NCBI GenBank assembly: GCA_014621425.1
Contig: JAANBB010000442.1
Coordinates: forward strand, 1-32,643
Source: Cylindrodendrum hubeiense
Lineage: Eukaryota; Ascomycota; Sordariomycetes; Hypocreales; Nectriaceae
Reading direction: 5' to 3'
DNA length: 32,643 nt
The notes beneath the pieces were generated by a model. The model was not told where the DNA came from and ran no database searches. It was given only the letters and a program-made list of their open reading frames with translations. The position numbers and the translations under genes were made by a program. The number at the start of each line of letters is the position of its first letter. The stretch's first letter is position 1. This document shows, piece by piece, positions 8,218-18,890 of the stretch.

Positions 8218-11111
8218 ATGGCGTCCAAGCGAAAGGCGGCCGCGATGAACGCGGCGGTCGTGGAGGAGCCCGTAGATCCCTCCGACGAGCTCATGTTCCT
8301 CTGCCTGGGAGGCGGCAACGAAGTCGGTCGATCATGTCACATCATTCAGTACAAGGGGAAGACGGTCATGGTAAGCGGCTACGATGCACCCAAGCTCCTG
8401 CGCGAATCCGTCTAATCGCCATTCCTACCAGCTCGATGCCGGCCAGCATCCCGCCTACGATGGACTCGCTGCGCTGCCCTTCTACGATGACTTTGATCTC
8501 AGCACTGTCGACGTGCTCCTTATCAGCCAGTAAGCGCACCCTTCTTCCTCCCCCTCGACGATACAAGCTAGACAGGGCGGTGGACAACATTGGTGATCTT
8601 GTGATGGGACGGACAGCGCTGCCCCTGTTCAGAGTCATTCCTCGTGTGAAATCTTTCCATCCCGTATGCCAGATGAATACAATACAGTCTTCCCCGTTTA
8701 CCGACGTCCCTGCTTGCCGCCCTGTGATGCCGTCCTGTCCTTGAAACCAATCGTCAAGCCTCCAGCAACGCATTTCCCTCTATAGTAGTATGGCTAACCA
8801 GCAATAGTTTCCACGTCGACCATGCGGCTTCGTTGCCATACGTGCTTGCGAAAACCAACTTCCGGGGACGCGTCTTCATGACACATCCTACCAAGGCCAT
8901 CTACAAGTGGCTTATTCAGGACAGTGTCCGAGTTGGCAACACATCCTCGAACCCAACCTCACAGCCAGTCTATACGGAGCAAGACCATCTCAACACCTTT
9001 CCTCAGATTGAAGCTATTGACTACCATACGACTCATACCATCTCCTCCATCCGAATTACCCCTTACCCTGCTGGCCATGTGCTTGGAGCGGCCATGTTCC
9101 TTATCGAGATCGCCGGTCTCAACATCTTCTTCACCGGCGACTACTCCCGAGAACAGGATCGACATCTTGTCTCCGCTGAGGTCCCCAAAGGTGTCAAGAT
9201 TGATGTCCTCATTACGGAGTCAACCTACGGCATTGCCTCACACGTTCCGCGTCTAGAGAGAGAACAGGCTCTTATGAAGTCTATTACCTCCATCCTGAAC
9301 CGAGGTGGTCGTGTTCTTATGCCCGTGTTCGCTCTGGGACGAGCTCAGGAGCTGCTGCTCATTCTCGACGAGTACTGGGGCAAGCATGCCGAATTTCAAC
9401 GGTACCCTATTTACTATGCCAGTAACTTGGCGCGAAAGTGTATGCTGGTCTACCAGACTTATGTCGGTGCTATGAATGACAATATCAAGCGCCTCTTCCG
9501 AGAGCGTATGGCCGAAGCAGAAGCCTCTGGCGATGGAGCTGGCAAGGGTGGTCCCTGGGACTTCAAGTATATCCGCTCTCTCAAGAACCTCGACCGTTTC
9601 GACGATGTGGGCGGATGTGTTATGCTCGCCAGTCCTGGTATGCTCCAGAACGGCGTCAGTCGAGAGTTACTTGAGCGATGGGCCCCAAGTGAGAAGAACG
9701 GTGTTATCATCACTGGTTACAGTGTCGAAGGCACCATGGCGAAGCAGATTATGCAGGAGCCCGACCAAATCCAAGCCGTCATGTCTCGCAGCATGGCTGG
9801 CGCTCGCCGAGCACCCGGTGGTGACGGTGAAAAGGTTCTCATCCCACGGCGATGCAGCGTTGCCGAGTATTCTTTCGCTGCCCACGTTGATGGTGTCGAG
9901 AACCGCGAGTTCATCGAGGAGGTATCAGCGCCAGTTGTGGTACGTCCAAATGTTTGTCCTTATTCTGAACCAACCAGAGCTGACCGTTTCGTTAGATCCT
10001 CGTCCACGGCGAGCAGCACAACATGATGCGCCTCAAGTCTAAACTCCTCTCTCTCAACGCCAGCAAAACTTCAAAGGTCAAGGTCTTCTCGCCGCGCAAC
10101 TGTGAGGAGCTCCGCATCCCCTTCAAGGCCGACAAGACGGCAAAGGTTGTTGGCAAGCTTGCCTCTATTCAACCCCCCCAGGGAGTCGACTCTGACCTGG
10201 CGGCATCGGCACCGCTCGTCACCGGCGTACTCGTTCAGAGCGACTTCAAGCTGTCCCTCATGGCGCCCGAGGACCTGCGCGAGTATGCAGGCCTCAACAC
10301 CACCACCATCACCTGCAAGCAACGGCTGACGCTGAGCGCGGCCGGTGTTGACCTCGTCCGATGGGCACTCGAGGGCACTTTCGGCACCATTGAGGAGCTA
10401 CCGGAGATGCGTACTGGAAAGAATGACCAAGCCAACGGGGATGACACCCAAATGGACGAGGAAGACACCAAACCCGAGGAGGCTGATGAGGAGGTCGCCA
10501 GCCTTGTCGCGGCATTCCTTGTTATGGGCTGCGTGGCCGTTCGGTACCGCACCAACGGCGAAGTCGAGCTCGAGTGGGAAGGAAACATGCTCAACGATGG
10601 TATTGCCGACTCCGTCATGGCAGTCCTCTTCTCTGTCGAGAGCTCCCCTGCCGCCGTGAAGCGCTCGTCTGCCAAGCACTCCCACACCCACGAGCTGCCC
10701 GCTAAGAACCCGCACCGTACGCCGAGCCCCGAGGAGCGCCTCGAGCGCCTCTTGTGGTTCCTCGAGGCCCAATTTGGCCAGGACAACGTCGCTCCCGTCG
10801 CGATGCCCAAGCTGCCACCGCTGGCTAAGGAGGAGGACGCCAAGGCCAAGGAGGAGCCTGAAGATGAAGATGCAATGAAGGTTGAGGATGATGACGCCAA
10901 TGCTGAGCTCGAGGAACGCCAGCGCAAGGAGATTGAACGACTTCACAAGATCGGCATTCCCGTCCCCGGCGTATCGATCAAGGTGGATAGAATGGCTGCT
11001 ACTGTGTGGCTGGAGGACCTTGAGGTTGAATGTACTAACAAGATCTTTGCGGACAGAGTGAGGGCCGTAGTGGAGCGAGCTGTCGAGGTGACTGCTCCTC
11101 TTTGGGGTTAA
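8218..11111 (+). CDS. YSH1: mRNA 3'-end processing endonuclease YSH1 (CPSF73)
   Basis: Predicted 832-residue metallo-beta-lactamase/beta-CASP nuclease that cuts pre-mRNA before polyadenylation in the cleavage and polyadenylation factor. Exons are 8218-8370, 8432-8529, 8808-9939 and 9996-11111. Metal-site residues are visible: Asp53 in LDAG, His84-x-His86-x-Asp88-His89 in [12 protein letters not shown], His174 in GHVLG and Asp195 in FFTGDYSR. Beta-CASP motif A is Glu221 in TESTYG, motif B His443 in AHVDG and motif C His465 in LVHGEQ, with the 22-residue B-to-C spacing I recall for the human protein. The C-terminal CPSF73-type domain contains an acidic, low-complexity insert (about 728-770) before a conserved tail ending in APLWG. 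Intron 2 (278 nt) splits the His84 codon CA|T; reading into it gives an immediate TAA. The start follows GCGACC and opens the conserved N-terminal sequence. Confidence 0.97.
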
Positions 11112-11319
11112 AATCTTTGGAGCAAATGGTAAAAAACATCACAATGTAGTTAGTTTGTATTTGGCCGAGCAAACATCAACGAGGCAGATAGACAAAGGGA
11201 TCATGGCACAAGCTAGTAATTCTAAGGTTGCGTTATGTTACCTATCATACAACAAAAGGGACTACAAAGTCTACTGTAACAACTGGATAATTATCCCGTG
11301 AACCCATCAATACTCACAA
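11112..11319. other. Tail-to-tail 3' flanks of YSH1 and VPH1
   Basis: Only 208 bp separate the two convergent stop codons. The sequence is AT-richer than its surroundings. Both 3' UTRs and polyadenylation sites must fit here or overlap, so antisense overlap of the transcript ends is likely. No gene is present. Confidence 0.6.
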
Positions 11320-14118
11320 TTATCCCAAGTAATCCTTCAACTCCTCCGACTCTTCCAGCAAAGCATGGAACGAGAAAGGAGCGAAAGGCCAACCCGCAAA
11401 CTCCGCGAACTTGGAGAAAGATTCGACCCACGCCAATCTGAGAGAGTGCAACATGGCGCTGGTACCCTCCATACAAACCAAAATGGCAATAGCTGCGAGT
11501 GACGTTAGATATGGTGATATAATGCCATATGATTAAAGGGGACTTACTAAGGAAGAACCACATGTAGAAGCAGACGACAATCATAATGACACCGACAACT
11601 CCAGGGGTCGCCAGAGCCGGGCCAAGGGTCATGCTCCAGAGCACAACGCTCAGCTGCTGATGCGCCAGAGACAAGGCCCAAAGTCGGAGATACGAGGCAG
11701 TGTGAGAAACACAGTTAAGACAGAACTCTGTACATGCGTTAGCCTCAGGAAAAGTACGAGAACTTTGATAGACTTACCAATGGTGTGGATGACCTGATGA
11801 ATCATGATCTCGCTAAATTCAAACTCCTCATGCTCCTCATCGATGTTCTGGGAGATCATAGCAACCCCTTCACCATCCTCGTCAAAGCTGTGATGGCCGT
11901 TGCCATTGCCCTGACCATCCTCATCATCGCCATCCAGGGCGCTAACACGGGAGGTTTCACCAAGGCTACGGTATCCATGAGCTCGGGCCTGGTTGTGTTC
12001 CCATCTGAGATAGAAGGGCTTGAGGAAGAGCAGAATGGGGACCTGGGCGACAGCCAGGAGCAGAAGGCAAACTTGAACAGCTGCCTGTCCCTTGTACAAC
12101 TCCTCGTCCAGAGTACCAGGCTGCAAGAACATGTAGATCAACATGTTCAGCAGACCCGGGGGCTGGCGGCCAGTACCCATCCAGTCCACGGACCACTTAT
12201 AGAGGATGCAAATAACAAGGTAACCGAAGATGGCCTGGAAGAAGATCATGCCAGGGACGAAGTTGCCCCAAATGTCAATGGGCTTCCTGAAGTGACGGGC
12301 GTTGATAAACGAGAAGCAGAGCGAGTAGGTCATATGGGCCCATCCGAGGATGATACTCATCTTCATCTTGTAACTGTTGCTGAAGAGGAGATCGTTCTCG
12401 GAACCGTGCCAAGCCCAATCCAGACCAAAGGGGTAGCGATAACCCTCATCGTTCAGGGTGGCAGTGACACTAGTGCCATTGGTCCAACCGTCAGGCTTGT
12501 GATACTCCCAGGCGCTAGGGAACAGAGTCATCGACTTGGAGAAGACATCGTTGTAGACAAGACCGGTAAAGACAGAGAAGACCGCCATCGTAAGAGCAAT
12601 GTAGCGTCCGTAGAATATCATGGCGAAGAGCTCAAATGTGACCTTCTTAAGCGACTTCTCCCAGTAGATCATGGCACCGGCGGCTGAAAGCATGATGATG
12701 GCGTGGCCAAAATCACCAAACATGACAGCGAACAAGAAAGGGAAGGTAACAAAGACGGGAATCGCCGGGTTGACTTCCTGGTACGTGGCGGTACCGTAAG
12801 CGTTGACAATGGTCTGGAAGCCTTCAGTGAACTTGTTGGTCTTTAAGTACGTGGGGGGCGTCTTGTTCGTCTGGATCTTGTTGATAATGGACGGAACCGA
12901 GAGGCCAGCTCGGTTGGTCACATCCTGAAGCGTCGACCTGATGAGAGGCAAGTCATTGGTTGGGCACCAAGCTTCGGCAATGAGAGTGCGGCGGGCACTG
13001 TCATAGGAGAAGTTGTTGAGGGCGTTGTAAACAGCCTTCTCCTTGGCGACAAGAACCATCCAGGCAGAGAGGGACTGGGAGATCTGGTTGAGCTCCGCCT
13101 GAAGAGTCGCCTGGGTGTTGTGGAGAACATTCTGGACATCCTTAAGTCGGTTGTTGACCTCGTGGATCTGGTCGCGTCGGAGGTCGCTGTTCTCGTCGAC
13201 ATTATAGACCTCGGCACCCATGGACTCGGAAATCTTGCGAATCTTGGCGAGGATCTCCTTGCCGTGAGCGAAGATGACGAAGACGTTCTTGTTGACGGCC
13301 TCGTTGTTGGTCGGGTCAATCAAGGGCTCGGGGATCTCGGACTGGTTCATGTACAAGTTGCCACGAAGAGTTCGCCAGAGGATGCGCTCAAAGGCGCCGA
13401 CTCGGTCCCTACCAATGACACCGGCGACGAAGCCAATGTTCATACCCGAGAAAGATCGCTCAACTTCGGCAGCTCCGTGGTGCTGCTCAATGTCCTGGAG
13501 CAAGGGAGCGTCATCATCGTCGGTTGAAGCTCGGATCTCATCAACGTTTCCATGGGCGCGGTCGAAGAAGCTGCCGGCCTCGCGGAGGACCCAGCGCCAC
13601 TCAGTCAAATCACCCTCGCGCTTCTTGAGGGTCTCGTAGCTCTCGTTCAAGGCGGAGACTCGCTGCTCGAGCTTCTGGCTTCGCTCGGAGAGTTCATCGA
13701 TTTCGGAGGTTGAGGGCGACGCAAGCCTCTCAACGTCGAGATCCAGCTTTCGGAGCGGGATGCCAATCTTCTCCATCTGGGCATAGAAGTATCCTGAGCA
13801 ATTGTTAGACTGATGTTTTCGGTGGCTGCCTGGTGGGTAACGTACGCAGCTGTCGCTCAACATTATCGAGGCGTCGGATCTCCTGGGTAAAGGTGCGCTG
13901 GAAGGCACTGACGTTCTCGTTCAGCTAGATGGAAAAGAAACGCGTTAGCCTTTGGCATTGAGGGAGAATTTGATGATGGCTAGGCTTACGTCTCGGAACT
14001 GGCAGAGGCCAAGCTCGCCGAGGGCCGTAACAACCTCGCGGCCTATTTCGTTGGAGACGTAGAGCTGGACCATGCTCATGTCCGCCGAGCGGAATGGGGT
14101 GTCCGGTTTGGGACCCAT
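11320..14118 (-). CDS. VPH1: V-type proton ATPase subunit a (vacuolar VPH1-like)
   Basis: Predicted 858-residue a-subunit of the membrane V0 sector, which carries protons into vacuoles or related compartments. Minus-strand exons are 14118-13990, 13924-13846, 13793-11778, 11727-11548 and 11492-11320 (2577 nt), with introns of 65, 52, 50 and 55 nt. The cytosolic N-terminal half starts with [21 protein letters not shown] and has coiled-coil stretches ([19 protein letters not shown]). The membrane half contains [10 protein letters not shown] and several hydrophobic spans. Residues around 742-762 read [20 protein letters not shown], which holds the essential membrane arginine (Arg756 here, equivalent to Arg735 of yeast Vph1). 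The charged loop [15 protein letters not shown] lies before it. The C-terminus is ELKDYLG. Fungi often have a single a-subunit gene, so Vph1 versus Stv1 identity is uncertain. Confidence 0.97.
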
Positions 14119-14858
14119 GATGAAGCGGTTGAAGGACCGGAACTCGATTCGACGTTGTGTTGGAGCTTGTCAGGGAGCAAGGCACGGTCATCGCGGTTAC
14201 GTCGCAATAGCACTGGCACACCGGGTGAAGGTTGTTCCGAAATGACACATCACGTGCAGCCCACCACTGCCTCCTGCAGGCATGCAGCGCACTGCCACAT
14301 TTGCGGCAGTGTCCGAACGCCACATGTATGGAATTACGTAGCCGGGCGTTGTCGTGCATTCAGCTATGCACCAGTCAGAAGCTATTGCCAGAATAGTGGG
14401 AAATACATGCGTCGACCTCTCAGATGATGTGCAATTGAAGTGCAATAACACAACTTTTCGAAGGCAGGTCGTTGGCTAGGCCTGAACTGTGACAGTCACT
14501 TGCTTGACACATCGTCTAGGGCTACGTCCCGATAACATCCGTCAGCTGGAGATGCAGATTCCGAATAACTTCACATTCAAAGGTGGGGTTCAAGGCTGCT
14601 CGAGAGTTGACCAATTCATCAAAGTCATTATTGAATATATACACTTTTTTTCTTCCGTCATTTTCATATGTCAAACCGCTCTCTGAATCAAATGACTTTT
14701 TCGCTAAGTATTCTTCAACGCTGTGCGCCCCCGGGGATATGTGACCCCCATGCAACCGACCAACCAGGGGGAAAGCAGACTGGCCTAAATAACTCCGTAA
14801 TGAAAATGAGTAGAGATCAAACACATGCTTATCGTTCATCATCATATGGGGCTCGGGT
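14119..14858. promoter_or_regulatory. VPH1 promoter and F-box gene 3' flank
   Basis: This 740-bp gap lies between the VPH1 start and the stop of the next minus-strand gene. A CACGTG hexamer at 14251-14256 is 133 bp upstream of the VPH1 ATG. The part nearest 14858 probably holds the 3' UTR of the F-box gene. I see no coding sequence. Confidence 0.55.
14251..14256. promoter_or_regulatory. CACGTG E-box upstream of VPH1
   Basis: A core E-box in the context TCACGTGC, 133 bp before the VPH1 start codon. E-boxes are common in fungal housekeeping promoters, and mammalian V-ATPase genes are known targets of CACGTG-binding TFEB. Any parallel here is inference. Confidence 0.4.
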
Positions 14859-16754
14859 TTAGAGTCGTCGCCCGAACATAAAGGTGCCGTACATGCCTCC
14901 GACGTCGGCCTCCGCAACCGGGATCTTCCTCATGCCCCAGCTCTCAGCGCCCATTTTCCACCACCGGGCGCCATTGTCCCGAGTTGTGCCGTCCGAGTTC
15001 ATGCGGACAAGCCAATAACGACTACCGAACTCCTTGGCAGTCCATCCCACGCGCTCTAGGTTCTTCTTGGCCTTGGCGGCTCGCTCGTATGCTCGCTCTT
15101 CGAGCTCGATAACGTGCAGCGGGGCGGAAGCGGGGCCCAGAAGCGCATTTGCACTTCCGATGATGGTATCGATGTCGGAGATATCGAGATACCGAAGGTT
15201 GTGGGGGATCCATTGCTGGTCTTGATACAGAAGTTTGTGGATATCGCTGAGCTCAAGGCCGCGGCCGATAGCGAGCTCCTCTAGTTGCTGGACAAGGGGG
15301 GTGAGAAGAGGAATTTGGGAGGGGTCCATTCTGCTGCCCTTCAAGCTAAGGGATCGCAGGGTGCTGGGTAGCCGGGGGAGGATGGCGTCCACATCGGCCT
15401 TGCCTAGCAAGAGATGGCTGCTCGCAATGGTAGCAAGGCTCAGAACGGCCAGGGATTGAGTGACAGAGGGGTGGGAAGTGATGAACTTGACCACAGTCTC
15501 AGAGGTCAACTCCCTGCACTTGGACAGGTTCAAGTGGGTAAGTCTGGCCGTCTCAGGAATGCTCTGAAGAGCCAGGTCTGTGACCCGTGTTCCAGCAAGA
15601 TCAAGGTGAGTAACTTGCTTGAGGCGAGGCAGAATCATTTCATAGACAGACGCGGGCAAACTCAAGCACTTGTGAAAGGAAACGCGGGTGAGGGTGAGCG
15701 TCTCTGGCCATGGGTTCTGAAGCAGGCTCTGGAACGAATTCTTGAAGTAAGGCGAAGCGCAGCCACAGAAGTCGAGAGCTCGGAGGCGGGGCATGCCAAA
15801 GAACAATTTCTTCAAAACATCAGGGCCAAGATCCTCGTCAATGTACTCTTGCGCGAGGAACTCCTGAAGGTATGGGGTCAGCTCCAAACACTGCAAGAGG
15901 GTCTCGGAGGTCAGATTTCGAGTCTGTGCCCTCTCACTGGCGGTAGAGAAGATGGTGGAGGGGTTGAAGTGGCTGAAGTCCATGCGCCGCACGATAGAGG
16001 CAAGGGCCGGGTACTCGGTGACGGTGTTTAGGAACTTGCGGAAGATGCGCGAGTGGGGGATGGTGACATGTCGGTAGAGGGTGTTGAGAGTGGCGGCGTG
16101 GATGGAGCGCGAGGTGAGGAGCAGGGCCATCAGATCGGCGTTGCGGGTAGTGAGGCCGTTTGGAGGGATCTCAACGACTAGGAGATCGATAATGGCACCT
16201 GAGATAGTCAGCGTGGGACCGATTGACAGGGGTACAGGGTCCCTGGTTCTGTGGGCGAACTTACCTAGAACCTCACTTGGGAGGCGCTCCATTGGCGTCG
16301 TTCCGGTCGCGTAGTGATCGAGAGTCTTGGCCACGACGGGGGCGGGAGAGCTCCAGGTCATGGACAGTTTGTGCAAGTCCTCGCAGCTGCGGCTGGCGGC
16401 CTTGCCCTTGATGGGGATCTGCTTCCATCCGCGGAAGTTATCCGCAGGATACCAAAAGCCATGAAGCCGACTGTGAGGCTGCGTTAGAGGAGCCTGGAAA
16501 GATGGCTGGGCAATCTCAGCAGTGGGTGATTCATCGAATACCTCTTCCGTCCCTTGGGTATAGGAGGAGATCTTGGAGCGCGTGAAGGTCTGGGCGAGAC
16601 CGTCGTCGTTCTCTCGCACGGAGGAGAAGGACGAGCGGGTCGTCTTGTCACTGTTGCTGTTGGGAGAGCCGGGGCGAGACATCTTGGCCTTGAGCAGAGC
16701 AGAAAGGTCAAAGTGAGGCACCTCGTGGTGCGTCGGGCTGAGGGGGACGGCCAT
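14859..16754 (-). CDS. F-box/leucine-rich-repeat protein
   Basis: Predicted 609 residues in two exons, 16754-16265 and 16198-14859. The first 150 residues are Ser/Thr-rich with a motif HGFWYPADNFRGWKQIP. An F-box-like segment starts at MERLPSEVLG-AIIDLLV (about 155-200), followed by leucine-rich repeats such as VTHLDLAGTRVTDLALQSI and LTHLNLSKCRELTSETVVKFI (about 300-520) of the cysteine-containing AMN1/FBXL type. The C-terminus has a Trp-rich block (RYWLVRMNSDG, RWWKMGAESWGMRK). F-box/LRR proteins usually recruit substrates to SCF ubiquitin ligases (family knowledge); the substrate here is unknown. The 66-nt intron (16264-16199, GTAAGT...CTCAG) has no stop and keeps frame, so an unspliced transcript would add 22 residues inside the F-box. 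Splicing is favoured because it gives a continuous VLGAIIDLL helix. I do not know a named orthologue. Confidence 0.82.
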   Translation of the reverse strand: MAVPLSPTHHEVPHFDLSALLKAKMSRPGSPNSNSDKTTRSSFSSVRENDDGLAQTFTRSKISSYTQGTEEVFDESPTAEIAQPSFQAPLTQPHSRLHGFWYPADNFRGWKQIPIKGKAASRSCEDLHKLSMTWSSPAPVVAKTLDHYATGTTPMERLPSEVLGKFAHRTRDPVPLSIGPTLTISGAIIDLLVVEIPPNGLTTRNADLMALLLTSRSIHAATLNTLYRHVTIPHSRIFRKFLNTVTEYPALASIVRRMDFSHFNPSTIFSTASERAQTRNLTSETLLQCLELTPYLQEFLAQEYIDEDLGPDVLKKLFFGMPRLRALDFCGCASPYFKNSFQSLLQNPWPETLTLTRVSFHKCLSLPASVYEMILPRLKQVTHLDLAGTRVTDLALQSIPETARLTHLNLSKCRELTSETVVKFITSHPSVTQSLAVLSLATIASSHLLLGKADVDAILPRLPSTLRSLSLKGSRMDPSQIPLLTPLVQQLEELAIGRGLELSDIHKLLYQDQQWIPHNLRYLDISDIDTIIGSANALLGPASAPLHVIELEERAYERAAKAKKNLERVGWTAKEFGSRYWLVRMNSDGTTRDNGARWWKMGAESWGMRKIPVAEADVGGMYGTFMFGRRL

Positions 16755-17186
16755 GTGCGAGTCTCGTGGAGGGGAGGAGGAGCGCGGGGTGGCGGACCCT
16801 TGTGGAAGGGAGGTGGGAAGGCAGGTGGGAAGGCAGGTGAAGGGAGAGAGAAGCAGGTCGGGCTTCGTCTGGCTCAGCGAGGATCGTGAGGTTCAGGAAA
16901 GCGAGACGAGCTTTTTGGCGGGAGACGTGGTGGTGTGGACGAGTCGACGGAGACGGGTAGGATGGGACGACGGAGCGGCGATGTTGTATTAGCCGCCGCC
17001 TAAGCGTAACTGTTATGTAAGAGCAAACGGGGCGCGAAGATGCGGAGAACCGGCACAGAGTTGTCTGTTGGTCAGACGAAAGGTAAAAAGAGGATATGAT
17101 CAGGTTAGAGTCGAGGTTGAGAGTTTGGAGAGAAAGACGAGGAAACGGTCGAGGACGCCCTGGGCGCACCGGGCCCTGGCCCAGGA

Positions 17187-17193
17187 TATAAAG
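17187..17193. promoter_or_regulatory. Possible TATA-like element, F-box gene promoter
   Basis: The plus strand reads GGATATAAAGC, so the minus strand reads GCTTTATATCC, about 430 bp upstream of the F-box gene ATG. On the minus strand the next 400 bases are CT-rich, as in fungal 5' leaders. The distance fits a long 5' UTR. This is only a weak motif match. Confidence 0.25.
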
Positions 17194-18100
17194 CCCAGCG
17201 GCGAGCGGCGAGCGACCCGACTCAAGGCGACCGGAGGACTCATGAGGGTCGAAGGGCCAGGGCGGGCCCCCGATAAAGCGCCACCTGGGGCCAGCGCCCA
17301 GGGACGTTGGCAAAGCGTGTTGGCATGTACGGGGCCATTAGCTCAGGATCGCACAATATTGGGTAATGGAAATCGCGGACTGGATGTTTCGGGGCCGTCA
17401 GGTGAGCAACACACCACGGGGAAGGGATGGAGAATGGAGCACGGAGCATGGAGCCATGGGAGCCTTGCGAGCGCATGGGAGCAGGGGCTTGCACGCCGGG
17501 ACCGACTAGGCACTGGAGCCGAGCAGGGTTAGTCGCCAGCGCAAAGCCGCACGTTGCGGAGAGAGACGACAAGGCGGCGCCGGATCGGCCTCGCACGCCT
17601 GGTTAGAGCGGCGGCCACAGCGGCTCCATTGGATGCCAGACGCTGGGGATTGAGTAATGAGAACAACCCAGCGGACCACGAGCGACAGCTCTCGGCCGTC
17701 CTCCCGCTTCAGAGCCACTTCAGAGCCACTTCAAGGCCAGGACGACGGCGCTGGGGGAGCAGGTACCGCATGCACCTTGTCCAGAGCCGACCCTACCTGC
17801 TGATGCTATTGCTAATCGTGGGTGCGAAAATTCAATGATTGCCTGTGGGTAGTACACAAGATACCTGCTACGTACTAAGGCACCCTGACTGTTTTTCCCC
17901 CGTCCGGGTATTTTACATGCCCCGTGATCTCGCCTCCGCCATCGCCGTCATCGCCGCCTCCGTCTCCGCCTCTGTCTCGGCAGCACTAAGCAGCCGCCAT
18001 CACTCAGCCAGCCCTCCAATCCCATCTCAGCTCAGCATTGGTCAAGCCAATCCATCACTTAACAGTCATTGCCGATGACGCGAAATGGGCATGCTCGAGC

Positions 18101-18158
18101 GACAGACACACACACGCAAGCAGACACACGCACACAAGCACACAAGCACACACACACC
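18101..18158. repeat. CA-rich microsatellite
   Basis: Imperfect ACAC runs interrupted by GCAAG, GCAG and AAGC. It is non-coding and may vary in length between strains. Confidence 0.85.
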
Positions 18159-18824
18159 CTTCGGCACAATCCATCCTACACCCTCGTCTGCCCGTCTGCT
18201 ACCCCGTCTAGCGGCGTCGCCCAGAAACGTAACGTAATGGATGCAGGTGTAGAGTAATAGAAATTCAAGGCCCCTCACTCAACAAGCGGGGAGATCCAAA
18301 CAAGCAAGCCCTTTTTTCCCCCAGAAGACCCCTCGTGACCAGGTTGCGAGCAAGGTCCAATGCAAGCTCTGCGATTCGGCCGATTCATTGTCTCTTGTCA
18401 ATTCCAGCATCTCCGGGACTGAGGTCATGGATGTTCTGCAATAAGATTTAAGACACAATCTCAGTGCATCAGTACATACATATCCGGCGGGAAGACTCGG
18501 GCGCCGACACATTGTGCACCCTGGTGTACACATTAGCATGTAAGCACGGCAGCGTTCCCGAACGACGACCATCTCCGACGGTATCCTTCGACGGCCATGC
18601 CGAACTCGCCGCTTGTTGCCCCAAACCCCGATTGATCAGCGCCGCCCAACCACAGCATAGCCGCCGGACACGACGGTTATTTTCCACACTACAGACAGAG
18701 ACGGGGCGGACGTGAAAAAATAAACAAGACTAGAGCAACCTCCTACCACGGTAGGTAAAGGGCCATCTAGCGGACCCGCTGCCCAATGCCGGTCCTCCAT
18801 AAGGGTTTACAAGAAATTTTGCCA

Positions 18825-18890
18825 GCCAGAGCCAGAGCCAGGGCCAGAGCCAGAGCCAGGGCCAGAGCCAGAGCCAGGGCCAGAGCCAGA
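18825..18890. repeat. Hexamer repeat with 18-bp higher-order period, 11 hexamers
   Basis: GCCAGA, GCCAGA and GCCAGG follow one another as an 18-bp unit. The unit occurs three full times, then two more hexamers follow. A frame across it reads alternating Ala-Arg. No spacers and no gene context are visible. Confidence 0.93.

Noticed and set aside
11785..12687. 300-codon plus-strand open frame antisense to VPH1
   Set aside because: It mirrors the codon pattern of the highly conserved VPH1 exon 3 on the other strand and shows no domain of its own.
13120..13639. Plus-strand frames antisense to the VPH1 N-terminal half
   Set aside because: They are explained by the real coding strand; their Leu/Val/Asp-rich composition is that of a shadow frame.
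16708..17313. 201-codon minus-strand frame overlapping the F-box gene start
   Set aside because: It lies mainly in the CT-rich leader, is Pro/Arg/Ser-rich and overlaps the conserved start in another frame.
17331..17400. tRNA-like start (GGGGCCATTAGCTCAGG)
   Set aside because: The first bases resemble an A-box, but no T-loop (GGTTCRA) or closing acceptor stem follows within tRNA length.
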